Positions 56,360-64,000 of a stretch of 64,000 nt of DNA are shown piece by piece. The stretch comes from Typhlomys cinereus. Taxonomy: Eukaryota > Chordata > Mammalia > Rodentia > Platacanthomyidae. The notes under the pieces are model-generated. The model had not been told where the DNA came from. It did no database searches and saw nothing but the letters and a program-made list of their open reading frames with translations. Location of the stretch: NCBI GenBank assembly GCA_023101885.1, contig JALPQD010000053.1:2916447-2980446 (forward strand). Direction: 5' to 3'. The position numbers and the translations under genes are program-made. How positions within the stretch are numbered: position 1 is the stretch's first letter; every line of letters starts with the position of its first letter.

Positions 56360-56560
56360 GAGATAAAACGGCTTGGAGGGTAAAGGTGCTTACTGTGAAA
56401 ATCCAATGACTTGAGTTTGATCATTGGAACCTACATGCAGATGGAAGGAGAGAAATGACTCCATAAAATTGTCCTTTGCTATCTGTACACATGTCATAGC
56501 ACACATGCTCACGCACACCTCACATGCACACACATAATAATATACAATAAATGAAAAAGA
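56360..56560 (+). repeat. B2-type SINE, diverged
   Basis: 'ggcttggagggtaaaggtgc ttactgtgaaaatcc', 'catgcagatggaaggagaga' and a CACA/AATAA tail. Confidence 0.6.
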
Positions 56561-56630
56561 TTTTTTTGGTGAGGAGGCATGTTGTAGGTTACTGTTTGCA
56601 TTTAAGATTTGGAATGGTTTGGCCAAAGAA

Positions 56631-57023
56631 TTAAACTGTGTGTTGGAGGTTAGTTTTCAGCCTCTGAAATAGTCTGAAGAGGGATTTAGGCTTACGTATG
56701 ATTTGAAGGTTGTGAATGTCTCTGTGGTCACCGAAGTAGGGCAGGTAGCCATCCAGCTCCTTGAGGGAGGGAACATCACAGTTTTCTACATCGCTCTTAA
56801 CTCTGGCATGCAGGAATATGTTGTTAACATCCACCAGCATTACCTTTCTCAGATATATCTGTTTTCTCTGAGAATAGTGTTGGAGTTGGGTTTTAGGGGT
56901 AGGTTGTAGGTCAGAATTATAATTAGCATTAAAGTTTGGCAGAAAGATATATAAAGGGTCATGCAGAGATATGTAAGAGGCCATTAGAGCCATGTAAGGA
57001 GTCAAGTCTTGTGTCAGGAGCAT
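56631..57023 (-). other. 130-codon open frame, origin unknown
   Basis: Minus-strand frame of 130 codons with a fairly protein-like composition (KELDGYLPYFGDHRDIHNL near its C-terminal third). I do not recognise it. No splice sites, promoter or poly(A) signal are evident, and an adjacent frame is also open near 57000. It could be a remnant of a gene or retroelement, or chance. Confidence 0.15.
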
Positions 57024-57329
57024 CTTCCTGGGTCCTGGGACTTGGTTCTGGGGGTAACTAGACCAACTATGTCTGCCTCTGTTTTTCCTTGCGTCTGCTG
57101 TGTTAGAGTTGGGGGTCTATATTTTGCAAGCATGGACCCCTCAGTTTATTGGGGGCTTTCATGATGAAGGGTGTGTAGATGAATTATGGGACTTCTAAAG
57201 AGAGTAGTGGACTCACTTCCCGATTTTGGTGATTCTTAAAAGAGAACCGCTTTAATGTGAGTAGTGTCCAGAAATTATCTAGCTCTCCCATTATTATTGT
57301 TCTGGAGAGGAGCACTGTTGTTATGTGTT

Positions 57330-57412
57330 TTTTCCTTACAATACTGAGGACTGAACACAGGGCTTCACATGTTAGTCAAATGCTTTATCACTGAGCTATA
57401 ACCTCCTCTGGT
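57330..57412 (-). repeat. ID-like SINE
   Basis: 'acaatactgaggactgaaca cagggcttcacatg' and 'tatcactgagctataacctc c'. Confidence 0.5.
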
Positions 57413-58580
57413 GACTCTTTAAGAGCACATAACCAAGTGGTTGAGATTGAAGTAGCCATGTGACTCCAGAACTCTCCTATTAAAGGCCAATAGGATGGAA
57501 AAGTACAAACTAGGAGTTAATAGAGAGGGGACAGGTCAGAAGATGCTAGAGGGTTAATGGAAGAAAAAGGCTTGAAGGATGGATTAAACCTCTTTTGTCC
57601 TGTGGGTCTGTGCAGTGCCCGATCAGCTGTGTGTGCACACCTGTTGTGCCTGCATCAGTAGCGTCCCTGTGCTGAGCCACCACATCTGTCTCAGGTGTTT
57701 GCTAGACAAGTTCTTGCATGCTCTCAGTTAGTTTCTGAGTGACATGATTAAAGTTGGTCTCTTTTTTTCCCTGTGTACCTGTGTAACTAGTGTCAGTGTC
57801 TGTTTCCATGTGAGTCTGCTACAGACTTTCTCTTTGCCCTCCCTCTTCCCCTTGACACATCCCAGCTGTCAGCACTATTTACCGCAAGTAATGGCTCCCC
57901 TTCCCGCTGTCTGGACTCCCATGGGTCAGGCTGCCTGGCTGGGGCCCTGTCCCTATGGCCTCTGAGGCAGGCCTGATCTGGGGAATGCTGTACTCTGGAA
58001 ATCCCCTTGCCTGGCTGAGGACTGAGAGAGGAGATGATTAAGGAGAGGGTCAAGGATATAAGGCAGTTGGCAGCACCCATCTGTCCTTCTAGAAACAAGA
58101 TCTCTCCCTGGCTCCTTTCCAGCCCCCCTCATCTCTCCATGTTCCTCAGGGTCCTGTCCTCACTGTCTCTGGCCACAGGAATAGACAGTCTACAAGTCTG
58201 GTCAGACTAAATGTGAATCTATTTTTTTGAGTCCCCAGTGCTTGCATTGTGCAAGTATTCCTCTCCCACCCTATTCAAAATTGTTCATTTTTATCCTTTA
58301 TTCTATGACAGGCCTGGCCTAGGCCATGGGCTGAAGAGTCTAGGTTGAGCATAGGCCTTGGTGGGCTGGAGAGCAGGGTCCCTGCCATAGCCCCATAGTG
58401 AAGGAAATAGCATTTTATGTGGTTTACTCCTGTGTTATTTGTGCTCCCTGCCCGAGCTGCAGCGAAGAAGCACAAAAAACGAAGCAGCCATTGCCCTGCA
58501 GGAAGAAGCTGTTATCCCCTGTCTATTCACATTTAGTTGCTTTAAGGGTTTTTTTTTTTTTCAGAGAATTCTGAATTTTT
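57413..58580. other. Unique non-coding sequence
   Basis: Repeat-poor. A TATA-like word (ggatataagg, 58051) is present without a coding exon downstream. No gene seen. Confidence 0.3.
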
Positions 58581-58584
58581 TTTG

Positions 58585-58760
58585 TCAAGATGGCTTAATG
58601 AGTAAAGGTGCTTGCCAAAGGAACATGATGGCCTGAGTTCAGTTCTTGGAACTCACAAGGTAGAGAAGGAGAACTCCAGGAAGTTGTTTTCTGGCCTTCA
58701 CATACGTGTGTGTGTGCCCACATGCAGAATATAACAAATAAACAAACAAATAAAAATTCT
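58585..58760 (+). repeat. B2-type SINE
   Basis: 'caagatggcttaatgagtaa aggtgcttgccaa', 'tgatggcctgagttcagttc', A-rich tail with AAAC repeats. Confidence 0.65.
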
Positions 58761-60670
58761 TTTATTTTTTTCATATTGGAAATTTAAGCCAGAGCCTTGG
58801 ATGATTAGCAAAATGCTATACCATTAAATTATATTCTTAACTCTATTCGGAAGTATTCTTGGGAGTCAGAAGAACACGCTATACTAGAGAGGTCCCCAAG
58901 ATTTCTAAACCAAGCACTGATAAATTCCCGCACCTACCCCCACATCTGGAGAAGTTAAATCTTGGATCTGTGCCCTCATGAGGCTCTTAATCCTGAGGAA
59001 TGGTGAAGGGTGGGGTTGGACTAGGGCTATGGGGTGGGATGAAACGGCTTCATCCTCGGTTAGCATCCTCATGATACAGACTCTGATACTGTCTTCTGCT
59101 TCTGGACTCTGCTGAGAACTCCATATCTGGAAGCTCTCTGTTCCCATTCATCTCCTGTCCCCAGTCCTTTTTCATGGGAATTTGGTCAGCAGCACGGGCC
59201 CATGATGGATTATGACAGGTAGGAGCTCAGGGGGTGCTGTTAGAAGGACCTTCTCCACCCTGAAACAGGATGTGTGCACACTAACCCATCTTCCTACCCA
59301 AGACCATCACTATGACCTTTTTAAGTCAATTCCCTTCATTTAGACCCCTCCCCTTCTAGTCTCCTAGCTCTGTGGTTTCTCTGTCCAGCTTGTATCAGGC
59401 AAAGAGGATGCGCCTGCCACAAGACCTCCTTTGATCCCTTGGGATGCTTCAGGAAAACACCTGCAACGTGTTGGTTTAGCAGGGCTGGGCTTTGTGCCTC
59501 TTTCCCCTTGGGACCCACTAGAGGCTGAACTTCCTCTTTTAGGTGCAGAGTCACCATTCGAGATGGGGAGGACACATCCATATTGCTTACCATCTGGGCT
59601 TTCTGCCATAGACACATTTCTAGCAGTGACAACATTGTGCAAAACAGTGGCTTCTATCACATTAAATAAATCCTGCTTCTACATCCTACTAGTTTCACAA
59701 GATGGCTACTGACCATAGAATTTCCTTGGAACCAAGGGCATCTTTCTCCTTAATGCCACAGCATGACTAAGTCTAGCACTTTCTGTGTTTATTGTGGTTC
59801 TTGGCAATTCTGTTTCATGTTAGACAGGTACAATGGAAACTCCACCTTCTGAAGGATATTAGGTGGCCAATAGGCATTAATGAGATTACTTTGAGGGTCA
59901 AAAGTAGAAAATCTTTTCCCTCAATTATTGTATGATCAGCGAGTCAGAGAGGTGATGAAAATCTAGGAAGGGATTCTCATATAGGGTAACTGTCTTCTCA
60001 CTTTCTAGGTTTCTCCCCCAACATTCAATTCTAACTGATTCACTGCCAAGCACCAGGAAGCCTCTGCCTTGTTTCTCTGTTTCCAGCCGATGCTTTCCCT
60101 CAGGCTTCAGTGCATTCTAAAGTCTTCCAGGGATCTCTCCTGCAGCTCCCATGTTGACAGTCACCTGCTTCAAACACATGAGCAGCAACTTCCGATACAA
60201 GAAAGGAGGCCAAAGAGTGTCATCTGTGGGGTACAAACCCATAATTGATACTTGGGGTGAAGTTATTTTTCATGGAGGTCTTAGATCTGCCAGGATACAC
60301 CTGACCTTATGGGTTCCCACGTTCTTTAGGATATCCGATCTGGCTCTGATTTGATAAAACAGGAAGGGAAAGCTGCTGAGCACTCAAAGGGGGCTTTCTC
60401 AGGTTGGGTGGGCATAGAAAATACTCTTTGCCCTACTTGCTGAAGGGCTACATGGAATTGGAAAACAAGTTACACTGAAAGGATTTACCTTGATAGGTCT
60501 CCAAAGCTGAGTTGTTGATGTTTTTAGTTAGCTATTTTAACACACACAGCAAAAGCACATTTCATTTGTAAGGGCATCTCTTTCTGCTAATTAGCTCATA
60601 AACAAGGAAAGATGCTGTTTGACATGCTTGCTTTTTGCCCTTTTGTTTTCACTGGGTTTTTATATATTTT
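58761..60670. other. 1.9 kb unique non-coding sequence
   Basis: No gene recognised. Overlapping frames of about 100 codons at 59336-59712 on both strands have no known domain. Confidence 0.3.
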
Positions 60671-60679
60671 TTTAACTTT

Positions 60680-60692
60680 ATTCATTCATTAG

Positions 60693-60740
<48 letters not shown>

Positions 60741-60985
60741 CAGAGGGCACATGTGTTCCTGTGGAGGACCAAGAGTGACTTTGGGAATCATCTTGGATTG
60801 CTTCGGTCTCCTTTTTTGCTTCACTCTGGGAATTCCCAGGCTCTGCCAACCAGGGCCAGAAGTGCGAGCCACTGTTTCTGAGTTTCCACCTGGCATTTTT
60901 ACGTGAGACCTGGAATCCAAACCCAGGATCTTCTGCTTGAGAGGCAGAGTCTTAACCCCTGAGCCATCTCTGCAGTCTGGAATTT
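60680..60985 (-). repeat. B2-superfamily (DIP-like) SINE
   Basis: (GT)n (60694-60739), 'atcagagggcacatgtgttc', body and head 'gagccatctctgcagtc'. Confidence 0.88.
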
Positions 60986-61485
60986 ATTATTTTTTAAGGT
61001 GAAAAAGTAAAAATAGTACAGGAGGTATGAAGTGGTGAGTGGAAGCTCTGAAGTCTTTCATGCTACTTTATGGCAACCTCTAGTTATAACTGAGTGAGTG
61101 TATCTTGAATATTTTTAAAAATATATATGTATGTATCTACATAGTTCTCTTATATACAAATATAATTTACAACTTTTAAAAACATGACGATATGTACTGA
61201 TACACATGAATACATACCCAATGAATACATACAATGCTGCTTTATTATTTTTTATGATTACATGTTATGATGTACCCAAGTTATTCAACCTATAATGGAT
61301 AGATAGAAGTTTAAAATATGTAGATGTTCTTATTGCAATAAATGACAAATGAAAAAATAATAAATGCTCTGCTTCTGTAAAAAAAAAAAACCACCTGGTT
61401 TAATAAGTAAGTGTTTTGCTTCATCAAAATAATTTTTTATATTTTGTGATGTCTATTAGGTTATCATTATTTAGAAAAAACTAAG
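60986..61485. other. AT-rich non-coding sequence
   Basis: No gene; TA-rich words and an A run near 61380. Confidence 0.3.
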
Positions 61486-61489
61486 TCTG

Positions 61490-61640
61490 GGGACTTGTGA
61501 GATAGTTTAGCACGTAAGGTATCTGGTCCCAAACCTAGTAGTCCAAGTTCGATCCCTGAAAGCCCATATGGTGGAAGGAGAGAAATGACTTCCGAAAGTA
61601 GGTGTCTGTCTGTCTGTCTCAAATAAAGAAAATATTAAAA
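61490..61640 (+). repeat. tRNA-headed SINE, diverged
   Basis: 'ggggacttgtgagatagttt agcacgtaagg', 'gtccaagttcgatccctgaa' and a TCTG/A-rich tail. Confidence 0.55.
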
Positions 61641-61958
61641 CATAAAAACTAAGTTAAAAACCTTTTTTATGTTTTAAAGTATTTTAAGTGATCACTTTCT
61701 AACTTTGGGCAAATAAACACTTATTTCAGGTTAGTATATTTGACACCTCATATGCATATCAAGTATCTAGATACATGCCTACACCTGAAGGACTGTTTTA
61801 CTATATGCCCGAGTTTTCTCTAAATATAATGTGAAAGTTCTTGCAGAAGTTCCATATACTCGAGATAACCAGTTAGTGCTGTATTTCACATGATATGCAT
61901 TGAATCCAAACTTTTTCCACATTACTGATAAATTTTGTTCTTTGACATTTTCATACAT

Positions 61959-61965
61959 CATAGTC

Positions 61966-62006
<41 letters not shown>

Positions 62007-62155
62007 ATGTTCTGAAGTTTATGTGTATCACAGAACATTGTGCATGCCTGTGGAGGCCCAAGAATGACATAGGGAATCATCCTGGATTACTCTTTTACCA
62101 ATAAGGTCCTTCTACTTTTGAGGCAAAAGTTTAACCCCTGAGCCATCTCTCCAGC
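61959..62155 (-). repeat. B2-superfamily (DIP-like) SINE with internal deletion
   Basis: (GT)n, shortened body, head 'gagccatctctccagc'. Perfect 16-base duplication (tgacattttcatacat) at 61943-61958 and 62156-62171. The middle part of the element is missing. Confidence 0.9.
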
Positions 62156-62399
62156 TGACATTTTCATACATTTATGAAACCTTCCATTGACTCTTCTGTT
62201 CTCGCCCATTTTTTTCCTTCTTTCATCCGCCCTATCTCTCATCTAGTCTTTCTTCCTTATTCAAGTCCTTTTTTGTGTGTGCATTGGGTTCAGTCAGGAC
62301 CGCCTGTATGACTCTGGGGTTGTAAAAGGAGCTGAGCTGGCTGTGGTGGTGCATACCTGTTGTGCAGATATTTCCTTAGAGCTGAAATATAAGGCTCAG

Positions 62400-63265
62400 G
62401 CTCTTTTATCTTTTATTAAGAATTTTCCTTTTATACCAACACAATGAGTGATTGTTCCTTCCCCTTTCCTCTCCTCTCCCGACCTTTCTTCCCTTTCACC
62501 AATCCATCCCTCTCCTTCCTACCCTCCTGCCTGGTTCAGATTATCTGTACTAGTAGGGGAACCAGGCCTTTGTATGATCCTCCAGTGGTTAAACCTTCAG
62601 GTGGGAACGCTTTCCTTCACTTGTCTAGCACCTGCCCCTATGGCTCCGACTGCCTGTAGTTATTTTTCCTCAAATCCTGGCTGACCCATGAGAGAATAGT
62701 GATATGTCAGCCACTGTGTAGATTCAGTGAGGGTAGATCTCACTGGAGCTAGCTCCTGGATGCAGCAGCCCTCTCCTGACTGGAGTGACCTGATTGGCAT
62801 GGACCTCCCCTCCCCACCTTTAGGCTCTTACATTTTACCTGCCCCCTCCTTCACAAGATTTCCTTAGTCTTAGGATGGGAAGAGATTGGATGACCTGGTT
62901 CTGGCTGAGCATTTCAGGGTTGCTGATACTCAGCACGCTGGTTGTTCTGTGATTCACTTCTCTTCCATCGCAATGGGCTGCATTGTGTTTGAGTGCTGAG
63001 ATCTTTTCTTATCCGAGGATATAATGAGAGTTATTTAGATGGTGGCTTACTCCCAGGTGTTTATGGTTAATACTAATACATCTGATCCTGTCTAGTGTTT
63101 ATTTTCTCCCCTTCTGCTGTTGTTTAGACAGATTTACGTTTCTGGGCATGTGTTCCCTGGCATTGGGGGGAGGGGGGATTAGAAGCTAGTTAACAGATAT
63201 TGGTTACCTGAAGGCCAACCCCAATTCTCACTTCCCTTTAAAACGTTTTTTGTAAATTGTGATTG
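62400..63265 (-). mobile_element. Old L1 3'UTR fragment
   Basis: Aligns with the 3'UTR of the full-length L1: 'taggatgggaagagattgga tgacctggttct' here against 'caggatggggagagattagg gtgtcctagttct' at 36340. No ORF2 is left, so it is a 5'-truncated, older copy. Confidence 0.65.
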
Positions 63266-63439
63266 GTTTAGCTATTTCCCAGTGTATGAAAATTGACAAT
63301 TGCTACATTGATGACTGTAAAGAACTAAAAAAGAAAAGAGCTGGTGCTGGAATTCCAGGAAGAATTCCAGGAAAATATTCGCTAATTTCCACAAAAATAT
63401 GAATATTCCTCTTTTGTTTTTAAATTTAGGAGAAAGGGA

Positions 63440-63475
63440 AGGAGAGAGCGAGCGAGAGAGAGAGAGAGAGAGCAA
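63440..63475. repeat. GA-rich microsatellite
   Basis: GAGAGCGAGC then (GA)n. Confidence 0.85.
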
Positions 63476-64000
63476 GCTCTAGCAAGTAGGCACTTGAGTG
63501 ATCACAGAAACCCTATTACTCTTTCATAGCCTGTCTCTTAACTCTATTATCTTGACACCCAAGGGTTGAAAAGCTTCTGATTTTATCTCCTGTTTCTCCC
63601 ATTCTAGGCTAATATTAAAAGTCTTCCTTACTACTCAATTAATGCTGTTTTGTTATTCATTCCAAAATTCTGAGAGGGAGAAAAGGGATTCAGTCTGGAG
63701 CAAAGTCAACAGGATTGGATGATGGTTCAAGGTGGGCTATTAGGGAAAAAGAGTGAAAGATGACATCATTGTTTCTGATCTGAAATAGAAATATATGACT
63801 GTTAGGAACTGTTATGAGAAACACTTATTGGAGTGGTTTGGTTGTAGGAGAGTGGGTGTTGTGGGGTGGGGACTCAGTAGTTCATTTTTGTATACTTTGA
63901 GGTGAATACTGGGCTTACAAATGTATATGTTGATTAAACCATTTGAAAGCGTGTCTATGCATGAGATTGGAAACTATTTTGGGGTCAGAGAGAGGAAAAT
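63476..64000. other. Non-coding sequence to the right edge
   Basis: No gene or clear repeat. Confidence 0.3.

Overview
The window is nuclear DNA from a placental mammal, almost certainly a rodent. It has B1 (7SL-derived) and ID (tRNA-Ala-type) SINEs, many copies of a B2-superfamily tRNA-derived SINE, L1 elements, and ancient mammalian repeats (MIR, L2-like and MER5-like). The most abundant SINE has the B2-type head but a body unlike mouse or rat B2. It fits the DIP family known from jerboas, so a dipodoid rodent (jerboa or jumping-mouse lineage) is my best guess. No species can be proven from the sequence alone.

Two protein-coding genes are complete and both lie on the minus strand. CCL19 (CDS 20725-22300) and CCL21 (CDS 47023-47704) each have four coding exons, with lengths and splice phases fitting the human genes. 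This is the CCR7-ligand part of the CCL27-CCL19-CCL21 cluster (human 9p13.3), in the same order and orientation as human. The two secreted chemokines share the receptor CCR7 and guide naive T cells and dendritic cells into lymphoid tissue. Their core promoters differ. CCL19 has a TATA box followed by an IRF-type and a near-kB site; CCL21 has a TATA box and an ETS-IRF composite site.

Layout. 1-0.7 kb: CpG-rich promoter-like block. 0.7-20 kb: repeats, including a decayed copy of the CCL19 3' end at 1.73-2.0 kb. 20.4-22.5 kb: CCL19. 22.5-35.9 kb: repeats plus an ANAPC13 processed pseudogene at 31.3-31.7 kb. 35.9-42.2 kb: a full-length but mutated L1 on the minus strand, flanked by a target-site duplication. 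42.2-46.6 kb: SINEs and microsatellites. 46.7-47.8 kb: CCL21. 48-52 kb: an old, broken L1. 52-64 kb: non-coding sequence, SINEs and an L1 3'UTR relic.

The most notable items are: a GC-AG third intron in CCL19; a same-strand relic of CCL19 exon 4 and 3'UTR about 18.7 kb away; a CCL21 intron-3 donor that carries an in-frame stop; a clean ANAPC13 retrocopy; a full-length L1 with duplicated 5'UTR modules and a tiny second L1 insertion next to it; and a retroelement nested inside a SINE. I found no previously undescribed system. Most remaining open reading frames are shadows of repeats.
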